The notes beneath the pieces are model-generated. The model was not told where the DNA came from. It did not search any database and saw nothing but the letters and a program-made list of their open reading frames with translations. From Aspergillus flavus (taxonomy: Eukaryota > Ascomycota > Eurotiomycetes > Eurotiales > Aspergillaceae), in NCBI RefSeq assembly GCF_009017415.1, contig NC_092405.1, positions 3,968,001 to 4,032,000 of the forward strand: DNA of 64,000 nt, written 5' to 3'. Shown here piece by piece: positions 1 to 13,836 of this stretch; the stretch's first letter is position 1, and each line of letters opens with the position of its first letter. Position numbers and translations under genes: made by a program.

Positions 1-191
1 TGTTGCTGCTGTCGTTTATTTGAGACCAAATGTCTCCATAACCCTTCCTGGTTGTTAGGAGAGCCTCTACCCACTCAATGGGACTCAGCCCATATCCAGG
101 AAAGCAAAGCTAATCGAGCTGCAAGTCATAGACACGAATTTGCATCATTTTGTATTTGAAGAAGCAGGCAGAGCTTTTTCTACCGTTCCGT

Positions 192-794
192 TTATTCGTA
201 TATGATTGGATTCATATTTGCCCCTAGGAATAATGTCGGCATATCCTTCCAGGTTAAAGGGGAGGGGATACCGTGGAGGGTATATTCAAGCTCTTTGTCG
301 GTCTTCACGGATAAATCATTGTCAGTATACTCGACGGGCTCTTGCTTGATAATTTTAGCCCTCTTCGACTCGCTAGCGTCTTCTGTTACAGCTTCAATTG
401 GAGAAGAGCGTTTTCCGGCTGTAATATAACCGGTTTCTAGAAGCTCGGGCATTTCACCGGCTTCTTCAACACGCCTCAAGAAATAGAGGCCATTGAGCTA
501 TTTAGCTTTCTCGATAGGAGATTGTTCCACTCCCACTGCTCATGCTAGATGTAGACTGACTTGATTTGCGAAGGATTGGCTCTTGTGGGTTCTAGACTAG
601 AGGAAGGGCAGTACAGGCATGCTGACAAAATTGGATTTGTCTCGGTGACATACTATAAAATTGGTGAAATTATGATCTCTTGAGATATCGAGTCTTCTCA
701 GACATGGCTCAATATGTATTTCATTTTGTGTGTCGTCGTCCTCATCGAGAGGGGGAAGGATTGTCCCACTTCGCCCACGACGGAGTGAATCCAT
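192..794 (-). CDS. Small hypothetical protein, three exons
   Basis: I do not recognise this protein. Three minus-strand pieces join in phase with good splice signals: exon 794-654 (ATG, 47 codons, donor GTATGT), exon 596-561 (12 codons, donor GTCAGT) and exon 497-192 (stop TAA). Both introns are phase 0 and lengths sum to 161 codons, so about 160 residues. The N-terminal part is Arg-rich and then acidic (LDEDDD near residue 17). The C-terminal part carries a basic KRAK patch followed by KQEPVEY, which resembles a SUMO-site consensus (aliphatic-K-x-E). No signal peptide or membrane segment is visible. The in-phase splicing supports a real gene. More upstream exons are possible, because the ATG follows a possible acceptor-like GAG. 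It could also be a decayed gene. Confidence 0.4.
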
Positions 795-1833
795 CTCCAG
801 GAATAAGACATAGAGGGTTAATGGTCACTCAGGGGAACCCCACTTCAACATTCTCGGCAGAAGGAAAAGGCCGACAACGAATCCTCGGCAATTCATGTCT
901 TTTCCCCGTGAAGGTTTATGGTGATGCACTGTTTTACCGTGGACCCGGGCGTCTCGACCCACCCCCGAGCATCAGTGGCCAGCCGTGCGCTGGTTTCTGA
1001 TGTGCCGGCTTCCAGAATTACCCCAGTTCATGGCTCACTTGAGGCATCCATGATGCATCTGGCTCCTCATAGGGGGCCTTTAAACACAGAAAGCCAGGCG
1101 AGACTCTTCTGGGCTCCAGAAAATAGATCGTTGTGTGGTTAACAATCCTTCATGGAACCACTGGTCTCGGGATATTCCTCGGCCAGCATGAGGAATTTCT
1201 TTCGTTCAGCATCCTGATTTAGCCCGAAGGCTGCCAATAATTCAGTGAACTTGAGTTGGAATGGTTATTTGAATACTGCTCTAAAATGAGCAATGGTACA
1301 GCATATATCCCAAACAACGCCGGAGTGTATACAAGCAACATCGAGCAAAGAGTGTCTTATACCTTCTTTTCTGGTCCAGGATAGAGGAATTTACCTTATG
1401 TAGGTATGTAGCCACCATTGCGTACGGTGACTCCTGCTAGAGCTCGCAACTCTCGTCATCTCTTGTCCTGCACCATTTGTATTCCATTCCCCCTTGTTTG
1501 ATGGGGCTGTAAATGAGGTGTTTTACCCTTCGCGTTCTCTGCGTTATAGTAGTATGTTGCGCAGGGCTGGCAAGCCGATATAAGTTGTTGGCAGCTCGAG
1601 GACCAGTATAATCATAGACAATACCCTTGACCTTATGATGATCTCTCCCACGGCAAGCATTGCATAACCACGGGTAGATATCTGCTTGTTTTCCACCGAT
1701 AGAGCGTAGTAGCCCTTGTTTACCCCGAATTATCGATTATTTTTGGGATCGATAACTACTAATTGCCGACTGGGGCCCATCCGGGGTGCTTCCATGACAT
1801 TGAGTCAGCGATATTCAAAGCCCCCCTGCTTCA
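795..1833. other. Intergenic, no supported gene
   Basis: Only short overlapping frames with atypical composition occur here (for example 680-1000 and 918-1142 on the plus strand), without convincing start context or splice partners. It may hold the promoter of the 794-192 gene. No repeat or RNA gene is evident. Confidence 0.4.
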
Positions 1834-2217
1834 CTACATCTCAATAGCTTGCCGAAGCCTGCATATATCCTGGTGTATCAACAACAGGTCTGGTACATTC
1901 TCGGGAGCGACCCCGTATACCCCGGGATTGATCACGATGGCTTGCAAACTCGCAACGACTTGGTCATGACTGTAAGTATATGCCAGCCGAAAGTCGAACT
2001 GGTACTCTCGGTCTTCAGACGTTACTATCACCTCGAAATCTGCTGGCCGCCTGTAAGCTCTTCCTTCACTGTGCCCAATCGTATTACCATAAACTTCCAG
2101 ACACCTGATAGCTTTGTGTTCGCTGGCGGTTAGCTGGGAAAAGATAGGGTGACCCAAATAAAGGTCGCGTGTGTTCACCGTGTGGCGGTCGACTTGTCCA
2201 CGATTGATTACTATCAT
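1834..2217 (-). CDS. Hypothetical ORF, 127 residues, doubtful
   Basis: This is an uninterrupted minus-strand frame with a soluble-protein composition (mixed charged and hydrophobic, runs such as EDREYQFDFRLAYTY). No known motif is recognised. The frame is open for a few codons upstream of the ATG until an in-frame TAA, so the ATG at 2217 may be an internal Met of a longer spliced gene or a remnant. It sits in a gene-poor stretch, and neighbouring sequence gives no supporting exons. It could be a small orphan gene, a pseudogene exon or a chance frame. Confidence 0.28.
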   Translation of the reverse strand: MIVINRGQVDRHTVNTRDLYLGHPIFSQLTASEHKAIRCLEVYGNTIGHSEGRAYRRPADFEVIVTSEDREYQFDFRLAYTYSHDQVVASLQAIVINPGVYGVAPENVPDLLLIHQDICRLRQAIEM

Positions 2218-3636
2218 ATCGAGGCCCGCATGGTCTCCACGGTTTTATTTGCTATTAAGCTCCTTTTACTGTATCCTTGTCTAAGGTGATACTATGGAAG
2301 TCTTCAACCATCCTTGCAACCGTTTAATAACGCGTCTCGACGCATCCAGATGTCGTCTTCAGGCCTGTACGTAAGCCATCGCATCAGGTCCTCGATATAC
2401 TGGGTCTTGTTGCGGCCTGATCGGATACTATTTTAATACTAATTCATAAGCTTCCCGAATTCCCAGCGGTTAGTATTGGTAGGAAACCGGTCGTCGACTA
2501 TCGGTGCGGTTTCTCTTTTAAAGAGTCGACGGCTGGAGCTGGTTCAAGCTGTGCGACTGATACGACGTTATGCATATATCAATTGGCTTGCAATCCTAGT
2601 CGATAGGCCAGGCAGCCAATACGTTCGATGATTCTAAAAGGAGAACCAGTTCGCAAAGCATCAAGAGGCCAGAAGCTGACCACTCAAGGCGTGCTGGAAA
2701 GGGTACATGTCGGTACAGTATAGGGCAAGGGAGTCGTGTAGACCCATTGTCATTGGTAGATGACTGGTTCCAAATGTTTTGCCATACATGATGGCTCTCT
2801 TTCCAGGAAATCCTGGCTATCGATCTTTCAATCCTGACGATGAGCAAGATGGTGTCTTGCAATACTCAGGCTCAACAAGATTGATCTGCTTCGTGAAGGG
2901 TGGTCTGTAAGGTCTTTGACCTTGTGAAACTTCCACACAGCCTCGTGAAGAGGAAGTGCCACGCCCCGACAATCGGCCTGGCCATAAGATATTTACTATG
3001 CAAGACCACCTCGTGAATATCTTCTGCGTTCTTTATTGTCTCTATATAGTGGATCAGTTGTATGCTTTATTGACTAGATGCACAAGAAGGAAAATGATTA
3101 CTCTTTATAGGGTAGCAGGGTATGTGCCAACACAAGCCCTAAACCTCTTTCCTTGTTTTTATCGTTGAAGGATTCTGCCTATGACAGAGACCCTGTTTAG
3201 AGTGCTGTTTGACATGGCAATAGTGATACTTCTTTCCAGATGGAATATGGAATCTGCGTGTAAGTCTCCCAGTTAAGTCGTTCGCGTCGATTGGTCCCTT
3301 GGGTAGGGTGGGCCTTTGGACATGATGGCTGTTTGGTGTCCTGTTATAGGGCTATCAAATGATGTAGTATCCAAAGATGCGAATCATCTGATTAACTTGA
3401 TATTCTGATGTTCTCTAGGTTCAACATATATTGATTGTATGTTTTGGAGAGTAGGAAAGCTAGGAGAGTTGAGAAGAGAAGTTGTGGACTAAGTTTTACC
3501 AGAATATGGAAGGATTATGGACATGGAATTCAAGTAGGCCCTTCATTGAATTGAGCTATTTTACAGTAATTCACGTCATAGTAAAGGATTGTACATATAG
3601 TATACATTAACCAGATGAATCGTCCGAAGACGGGAA
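2218..3636. other. Intergenic, no supported gene
   Basis: Frames at 2596-2862 (minus) and 2956-3168 (plus) are short and have no family features. The last few hundred bases are AT-rich and probably contain the 3' UTR of the glutamyl-tRNA synthetase gene, which ends at 3637. Confidence 0.45.
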
Positions 3637-6191
<2,555 letters not shown>

Positions 6192-7757
6192 AGTATGTGA
6201 TCGTCCCCTCTCAGCCTTTCATTGCTGGCTTTGCTGACTTACCTTAAACGCAGTGTCTCAAGCTGAAGCTGACCTCTATGGTATATATCCTGATTCTACA
6301 TCCTTGTGTTGCACAAAGTCATCATGAAAATAACTAACACTATTCCCTTGATTAGAGGTCCTCGGAATCGCCAGTAGCGCAAGCAAAGATGAGATCCGCA
6401 AGGCTTATCGCAAGGTACTGCACCTTAGTCCTGATCGCTCTTGACAACTACTGACACATCAAACTAATGATAGTCTGCGCTCGCAAATCACCCCGACAAA
6501 GTCCCCGAGGCCGAACGTGAAGAAGCCGAGATCAGATTCAAGGCCGTCCAGGAAGCTTACGATATCCTCTACGATGAAGACAAGCGGCATCTATATGACA
6601 CACATGGAATGAGCGCCTTCAACGGGTCTGGCGAGCCCGGTATGGGCGCAGGTCCCGATCTAGATGATATCCTGGCGCAGATGTTCGGCGGCATGGGTGG
6701 CATGGGTGGTATGCCCGGAGGACCGCGCGCGAATAAACCACGGAGGAGCCCGAACGAGGAGCAAAAGTATGAGGTTAAGTTGGAAGATTTGTACAAGGGC
6801 AAGACTGTCAAGTTTGCGAGTACGAAGAATGTGATTTGCAGTTTGTGTCAGGGCAAGGGAGGCAAGGAGAAGGCGCAGGCTAAGAAGTGTGCTACTTGCG
6901 GTGGACAAGGTACGGAAAATGAGGCTTCGTGCAGACGGAGATTGGATTGGCTGACGAATGACGTCTACAGGTGTCAAGCAGGTCTTGAATCAGATGGGAC
7001 AGTTCATTACCACGTCCACCGTGCCTTGCTCAACCTGCAATGGAGAGGGTGAATTCTTTAGCCCCAAGGACAAGTGCAAGAAGTGTAAAGGAAAGAAAAC
7101 TACGGAGGAGAGGAAGATCCTGGAGATCTACATTCCTCGGGGGGCAAGGTGAGCTATGCAATCCATCAAAAGGACCTGTCAGGCGCTAACCTATTGTGCA
7201 GGGAAGGGGATAAGATCATTCTTGAGGGAGAAGCCGATCAAGTACCAGGACAAGAACCTGGTGATATCGTATTCCACATCGTGGAAGAAGATCATGCCGT
7301 TTTCAGAAGGGCTGGGTCGGATTTGACCGCTACCATTGATGTTACAGTGGCCGAAGCCTTGACCGGCTTTTCTCGAGTTGTGGTCAAGCACCTCGACGGC
7401 CGAGGCATTGAACTGCAACACCCCAAGAAGCCGGGCGATGTTCTGTCCCCAGGGCAGGTCCTTAAGGTTCCTGGAGAAGGTATGCCCATGAAGCGCGGCG
7501 ACGAACGCGGTGATTTGTACCTGGTCGTCAACATCAAGTTCCCCGACCAGAGCTGGAAACCTAACCCTGAGGTCCTGGAGAAACTCAAGGAGTTGCTTCC
7601 CAAGCCCGACGCCCCAATTCAGGCCGACACTGTAGACGAAGTCGACTATGATCCTAAGGGTGATCTTGATGAATTCGGTGCTAAGGACGCTCATGGCGGC
7701 TCTGCATGGGAGGATGATGACGATGAGGGTGAACCGGCTCAGTGCGCGGCCCAGTAG
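6192..7757 (+). CDS. Class A J-domain co-chaperone (Ydj1/Xdj1 type), CaaX-ended
   Basis: This Hsp40 stimulates Hsp70 ATPase and delivers unfolded clients, including mitochondrial precursors. The model is A at 6192, then exons 6254-6280, 6356-6414, 6474-6909, 6971-7148 and 7202-7757, giving 418 residues with all phases agreeing. The start codon is split: A ends exon 1 and TG opens exon 2. The N terminus reads MSQAEADLYEVLGI with the J-domain HPD in ANHPDK. The linker is Gly/Met-rich (GGMGGMGGMPGG) rather than Gly/Phe-rich. Four zinc-finger CxxCxGxG-type repeats follow: CSLCQGKG, CATCGGQG, CSTCNGEG and CKKCKGKK. Then come the beta-sandwich client domains. The last four residues CAAQ form a farnesylation-type CaaX box, as in Ydj1, so membrane tethering is expected. 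It could be the Xdj1-like rather than the main Ydj1 orthologue. Confidence 0.93.
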
Positions 7758-9332
7758 CCGCCAAATTTCCTTTTCTTCTTGCAATTATACCTTTACCGTT
7801 TTGTGCATTCGTCAATGAATAGATCTGTTGGATGCATTTGGGCCAACTCCTCTCTGGCATCATGGGCGTTCACGGGAAAACACTTGTTATGAACAAAGTG
7901 GGAAAACATTATCCGTATTGACTTATGACCGTTGTTGTTACCATATTTTCAGGGCGTGAATAATGCATGGTAGTACTAGAATACATAGACCAACTCAGCT
8001 TCACGGAATGCCGTCATCCGATGTTTCGAAAGGGTCCTTAAGCTCCACTTTCTGGAGAAGATCAGTCGCCCCCGTGGGGGGAAAGTGTGGGATGGACCAC
8101 ATGACCAAAGACTTTCTTTGTGGTTTGTAACTAGTCTTCTTTCCTTTTCCTTGTCTATAATTCGTTACTATAACATGCGCGGTGTGAGTAAGTATATATT
8201 CAAGAACATTACACATATGTCTGGCATTTTTTGTTCAGGCTCCTCAGGAGCTCGATTGAGCCCGACATTGTCTCAATAGTCTCGAATTATAGGAGAAATG
8301 ACGTAGACGAAGCTCTTGAAGAGCCCCAGCAGACATCACCTGACATGTGTCCTGGCTTCAAAGACTCTGGTAAGCTACCAGAAACAGGAACCAGGAGATC
8401 CTATTTGGAGGTAGAAGTGGAGAAGTGTTATATCGACATGAAACGACCAAAGAATGTCCGTGGATGTTGCCCAGGTGCTGCGTTAATCATTATTCCACTA
8501 CTCAGCGACTGGTAGCTGCTTAGCATATATAAGTAAGTCGCTAGGAAACCTATGCCCTAATAGTGAGAGCTCACATGAATATTCTAGGCGATTTTCATAA
8601 AGCGCGGAAGAAGATATGCCAGGATTTTTGCGTCTTTGGAGTGATTACCGATGGGTGGTATTTTGGATCATATTCATTGACAACTTACCGAAGGTAATAG
8701 ACGTCAATTCGTGCAACCGTTAAACTGAGACCTACGTATACCTTCGACTATGGCTGCGCAAGTCGATCCAGTCGGTTTCCATAAATAGCAATAAGTCCAA
8801 CACCACGGAGAAGGGGATAGTCGATGATAGGCGTCGAAATGCTATGGAGAAAATGGTTTCCTGAAACTTGATTCTGCTGTTGATTCTCAATAAGATCAAG
8901 AAGCATTTCGCTGTTACGCAATTCGATACTGATTGTATATGTAATACCTTCGGTCCACCGTAGTTACTCGTCGAATAACAGCAACTGGAGTTGCAAGTTG
9001 AACATAATATCATGCTAATCCGCGGCCGGGATACATGACTCCGTAAGTAATTTATAAGTGTGATATCTGGATGGGATCAATAGACACAGCAGATGGGATG
9101 TACCCCCATGCATCGATGCTTTATGATACTAGCGTGGGGTAGAAGAGCGATTGATGGGTCTCCATCATTTGCCCCCACAATCGACCAACACGTACCGATA
9201 ATTCATCCAGCTTTCTGACCCGAAGAATGGAGATATGATGGGGGGTTCCTGCGCGGTCCTTATTTAAATGGTCCTGCATTCCCGCCGCCCGATCTCCCGT
9301 CATCTCTTGCAACCCTGGTTTCGGCATTAATA
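7758..9332. other. Intergenic, 3' UTR and no supported gene
   Basis: The first part is the 3' region of the J-protein gene. Frames at 8231-8515 (plus), 8732-9013 (minus) and 9121-9423 (minus) lack recognisable domains, and the plus-strand frame lacks a proper ATG. The right end belongs to the dehydratase promoter, including a CreA-like GTGGGG at about 9133. I see nothing else. Confidence 0.4.
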
Positions 9333-9368
9333 CGGCCGTGGTTGTCGGAGATTGTCCGGATTGTTCGG
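9333..9368. promoter_or_regulatory. Phased CGG/CCG array, candidate Zn2Cys6 operator
   Basis: CGGCCG lies at 9333-9338. CGG at 9346, CCG at 9356 and CGG at 9366 follow, each exactly 10 bp from the next (N7 spacers), with a repeated GATTGT core between them. CGG triplets in inverted or everted pairs are the binding units of fungal binuclear-cluster regulators. The array is about 280-310 bp upstream of the dehydratase ATG. The specific regulator is not known. Confidence 0.5.
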
Positions 9369-9550
9369 CAATTGATTGTGTCCCGCATTTGATGTGATAC
9401 CGGACAAGGTTATTTAATCTCACAACAGTTCGTCTTTCTCCAGGTTATTTTTACCATCCGTAAGAGCGAAGATAATTGGACAAAGGTAACCGCATGAGAA
9501 GACATATAGCCGTATTGAGATTCTGGTAAAGAGAATCGCAGAACGAAAGT

Positions 9551-9598
9551 GGCTAATGGCCTTCTAGCCCGCGATCTAGTACCGACTGCTTATAAATA
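9551..9598 (+). promoter_or_regulatory. GGCTAA element and TATA box of the dehydratase gene
   Basis: GGCTAA at 9551-9556 matches the core bound by XlnR, the xylose-responsive activator. TATAAATA at 9591-9598 lies about 50 bp upstream of the ATG at 9645. A clear TATA box and sugar-type motif suit an inducible carbohydrate-catabolism gene. Single short sites can occur by chance. Confidence 0.45.
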
Positions 9599-9644
9599 AG
9601 ATACGATCGAGTGTCGCGAAACCATCCCAGATTTCCTCCCGACC

Positions 9645-11711
9645 ATGTCGTGTCAGTCACGCACCTCGTGTGAAGGCTGCTCCTGCAGTGACGGGGGCAG
9701 CCGGCCACCAGTGAACATCGAGGACTGTGAGAGCGAACTGCTTGCCCTTCGGAGGCGTACAGTGGAGCTCGAGAAAACTCTAGCATCAATGCAAGATGGC
9801 CGGCCACATGCTAATGCATCAAGGGCCCGGAAGTTACGGTCGGCCAACTGGTTCAACTGCGAGAGCGATCCGGGCATGATGGCCCTCTACATTGAGCGGT
9901 ACCTCAACTATGGTATCACCCGGGAAGAACTGATGTCTGGTAAACCAATAATCGGAATAGCACAGTCCGGGTCCGACTTGTCTCCATGCAACCGCCATCA
10001 CCTCGAGTTGGCGAAACGGGTTCGAGAAGGTATCAGGTCCGCCGGAGGGATCGCCTTTGAATTCCCCACGCATCCTATTCAGGAGACTAGCAGGAGACCC
10101 ACTGCTTGTATTGACCGAAATCTATCGTATCTGGGCCTGGTAGAAATTCTCTTCGGATATCCCTTGGACGGTGTAGTCCTCCTGACGGGCTGCGACAAGA
10201 CTACTCCCGCCGCTCTGATGGCCGCGGCTACAGTGGTGCGTGACTCCCGCATCCCCGCTCGTTAGCTCATATAATTGACGTTTGTTCAAAGAATATCCCA
10301 GCAATATGCTTGAATGTCGGCCCAATGCTTAACGGTTACGTGAAGAAGGACCTGGCGGGGTCCGGAATGGTATTGTGGACGGGTAGAGAGATGTATGCGG
10401 CAGGTGAGATCAACAAGGAGGAATTCATTGACTATGTGTCCAAAGGGTATGTCCATCGATAACCATGGGAAGCCCGTTCACTGACGATGTAAAAGTACAC
10501 CATCAGTGGGACATTGTAACACGATGGGAACAGCATCAACTATGAATGCTTTGGCAGAAGCGCTTGGAATGGCCCTACCTGGGTCGGCTGCCATACCGGC
10601 TCCGTATCGTGAACGTGGCCAATGTGCTTACGAAACAGGTTTGCGTATTGTCGAAATGGTTCATTCCGATCGGAAGCCCAGCGATATTATGACTCGAGAG
10701 GCTTTCGAGAATGTTATTGTAGTTAATACTGCTATCGGCGGCAGTACCAATGCCCCTATTCATATCAACGCCATTGCCAAACATATTGGGGTTGAGGTTT
10801 CACTGGATGACTGGGACCGACTTGGATTTCATATTCCACTACTGCTAAACATGCAACCAGCCGGTGAACTGCTGGGAGAGGAATACTATCGGGCGGGCGG
10901 GCTACCCGCGATTATGGCGGAGCTGCTAGATGCTAGGAAGCTGAACCCGGATGCTTTAACATGCAATGGTTACACAGTAGCCGAGAATGTCCGGGACAAA
11001 CATACCTGGGACCGTCGAATGATCAAGCCGTACAATGAGCCACTTCTGGAAGATGCCGGTTTTCTCCATCTTCAAGGCAGTCTGTTCCGGTCTGCTATCA
11101 TGAAGACATGTGTGATATCGGAGCCTTTCCGACAAAAGTTCTTGGAGAATCCCAAGGACCCGAATGCATTTGAAGGTACGGTTGTAGTATTTGATGGACC
11201 GGAGGATTATCATCACCGACTTGAGGACCCTTCCACCCCCATCGACGACAGAAGTATCCTGGTGATGCGCGGTGCTGGCCCATTGGGATATCCAGGTGCC
11301 GCCGAGGTCGTCAACATGCACCCACCTGGACGGCTTTTACGACAAGGGGTCAAATCGCTTCCGTGCATTGGAGACGGGCGACAATCGGGAACTTCCGGCT
11401 CACCATCAATCCTCAATGCTAGTCCCGAGGCAGCGGCGGGTGGTAATCTAGCCCTTCTTCAAGATGGGGACAGACTCCGTGTTGATCTAAATAAACGGCG
11501 CGTTGACATCCTTGTTTCCACGGAGGAACTGGAAAAGCGGAGAAAGACACTAGAAGCCCAAGGAGGTTATGATGTGCCGGAAAGTCAAACTCCATGGCAG
11601 GAACTGTTCAGGAGGGAGACGACACAGTTGAGTGATGGTATGGTCCTCCGAGACGCGGTAAAATACCAACGACTTGCCCAGCGATATGAGAACCCCCGGC
11701 ACAATCATTGA
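9645..11711 (+). CDS. IlvD/Edd-family dehydratase, sugar-acid (pentonate) type
   Basis: This is a predicted Fe-S dehydratase acting on a sugar acid such as xylonate or arabonate. Exons 9645-10235, 10292-10446 and 10496-11711 join in phase to 653 residues. Hallmarks of the pentonate branch are [56 protein letters not shown] and the late [17 protein letters not shown]. Cluster-ligand cysteines are at residues 115, 183 and 256. Lys185 follows in GCDK, the usual carbamylated metal ligand. The N terminus carries about 75 extra residues, with cysteines at 3, 9, 12 and 14 and a Leu/Glu-rich stretch that may be a short coiled coil. The ATG is the first with good context (GACCATG). Branched-chain dihydroxy-acid dehydratase is less likely because the motifs fit the sugar-acid group better. 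The substrate cannot be read from sequence. Confidence 0.9.
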
Positions 11712-12763
11712 AGGATGAGTCTAGATACCACCGTTGTAAAGAGCTATAATGACTTGAAATACCCATAACAAGGACTTTTGGCAATTTTTTGGCTGTGCCG
11801 GAGGTGTGTTCTCCGTGTAGAACAGCATTTTTCGGTCGGTATTTCTCAGGACCGAGCTAACAGTGGCATCGATCACAACTGGCTCACGGAGAAATTCGAT
11901 CCTACCCGAGATACTGTTACAGTACTGTACAATAGTCTGTAGTGGCTACCTCGATAGACTTAGTATAGTCAGCCCTTTTAGAAACAGAAATATTTGCCTA
12001 GTAACGGTGGCACGGACTCAATCTCAGAAGAGAATTGTACCGGAAGGGGAAGGTTGGAGAAGTTGAGGTCGGAGAGACAGTGAGTACTAGTAGAAACTTA
12101 GAGAGTTGGTTAGTGTTCCAGTTTAGTAGTCGTACAGGAGGAGGTGCCGGTCATGGGATTAGACCCCCTCCCTTTGACTTCCCCTCTCGACATGCCATCC
12201 TCATGATCACTAACATTCGTTACTACCATCCTTTCACTTGTTTGTTTATCGACTGACTGATTTCTGTGAAACCACCTTAACTCTTCCAGCTACGGAAACG
12301 CTAGTGGAATCTACTCCGTAATGGCAGCGACATCGTACAGTTTTCGAGTAGGCAGACATGTTTCGCCGGCGGTCTGCATACTAATTAAGTCTCGGAATAT
12401 CAGTCCCACAAAGATGGGGATAGTCACAGTCATTCCGGTCACAGTTCGCAGCATTGCCAAGGCTCTAGGAGCGGTGACTATCTTGCTTTCTTGCTTTCCC
12501 CCAAGTTATGGCCATATCTCGTCACTTCCATCAAATAGCTAATGAAAGGAGTTGACTAGGACCAGAATCCTGGCGAGTGAACCGAGCGCCCTGAGTTTCA
12601 TTTACCAGCCAATCCCACCAATTCAGTGATAGATAATACGCACATGGCTGGGGGTTTTGACCTGGTCTACATCATCTACGAACCCACCCGATGTCTGCAA
12701 CAAAGCCGCCCAGGGAGATAAGACAAAGAGAATATCACAGCAGAAATTACCTATAAGGAGACC

Positions 12764-12798
12764 GAGAAAGAAAGAAAGAAAGCAAGAAAGCAAGAAAA
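12764..12798. repeat. GAAA-type microsatellite
   Basis: A run of GAAA units shades into GCAAGAAA units on the plus strand. It is a simple repeat and is probably length-variable between strains. Confidence 0.8.
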
Positions 12799-13049
12799 GT
12801 TTGATGGCTTACCAATGAGTAAGGCCAAGAACGGGTTTCTGAAGATGGCGGTGGTCTCGAACCATATCCACCCGGAAACCAACCCGGTGGACGCGACATC
12901 ACCAGTTTCTCAACTGTCTGGCGCGCCGATCATGTAATTGTTATCAATATTGTCGACTGCCAAGCAATTGAGTCATGAAATGAAGAGACATAGCTGAGGC
13001 CAACGGCGGGGCCTATGACAATTGAAGTAATTGATATTCGACCCTCACG

Positions 13050-13068
13050 ACACACACGCACACACACC
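13050..13068. repeat. Short CA repeat
   Basis: CACACACGCACACACACC forms an interrupted dinucleotide repeat in the region between the dehydratase and the orphan gene. Confidence 0.75.
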
Positions 13069-13836
13069 ATTAAAAATTTATAAAAATATCCTCCGAGTGT
13101 GGACCGGTGGGTCTCGGGTTACCCGCGCGCAGAGTTTTGGGTTTGCCGTTGCAGCCTTGCAAAGAAGTTACGGAGCACCACCGATTTCCCACGCTACCAG
13201 ACTTCGGACCCGCGTACTTGCTTAGGGTTCTAGCCTGCAATATCAGAAAAATTTTTCTAGTCACAGCTGATCTCAGACCGCCCCTGGTTGTCAGGCCCAC
13301 ATCCCACCATCATTTTTAAAGCTGTACCTTGTGATCTTCCCAGTTCCTTGTTGTTTCTCACACAACAAATTCCTTTTAACATGCTGCTGCCTCCTATCGT
13401 CCACTTAGATGCAAGCCTGCTACCATGCGCTTCCTCTGAGCAATAAGAAACGATAGCTTCTGCGTGCACCGTGCATCACCGCTGCACCACATCGTCGTGT
13501 ATCCCGGTCTCTTGCATCATTCTTGACTTATCTGTCTCCTTTTAAAGACACCTGTCTCATCAACCTACAGTCGCAGCTTCCCGAAATCACCCTGTGCAAC
13601 TAAGCATAGGCCTAGATCATCGCGGGACGCATATATAGTGCACACCGCATCGTTACGTGTCTCGCGGCTCATCTTCCTGTTCTGCGGGAACCATCCAACT
13701 GTACCTTTATCAATAATCCCGACGAATTAACGCCACTGCGCTCGAAGGAGCTATACCCGACTTTCAATCGGGCCTGACAATTTCTTCGCTCTAAATTATC
13801 CTTTCAACTCGAGTTGTTTTACTTGTGTTTGTCAAG

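Larger units (their letters stand above)
11712..13836. other. Long intergenic region upstream of the 164-residue orphan
   Basis: More than 2 kb without a supported gene. It begins with the dehydratase 3' end. It includes a GAAA/GCAAGAAA microsatellite (12764-12798), a CA repeat (about 13050-13068) and, from about 13480, long pyrimidine-rich promoter-like sequence. Short frames (11863-12256, 12321-12542, 13031-13469) show no domain or splice logic. Confidence 0.45.

Noticed and set aside
680..1142. Overlapping plus-strand frames near the left edge
   Set aside because: Two mutually overlapping frames with Pro/Arg-rich shadow composition; the start overlaps the better-supported minus-strand exon.
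7191..7784. 197-residue minus-strand frame opposite the J-protein last exon
   Set aside because: It mirrors the whole sense exon, has no domain, and is explained by sense codon bias leaving the antisense frame open.
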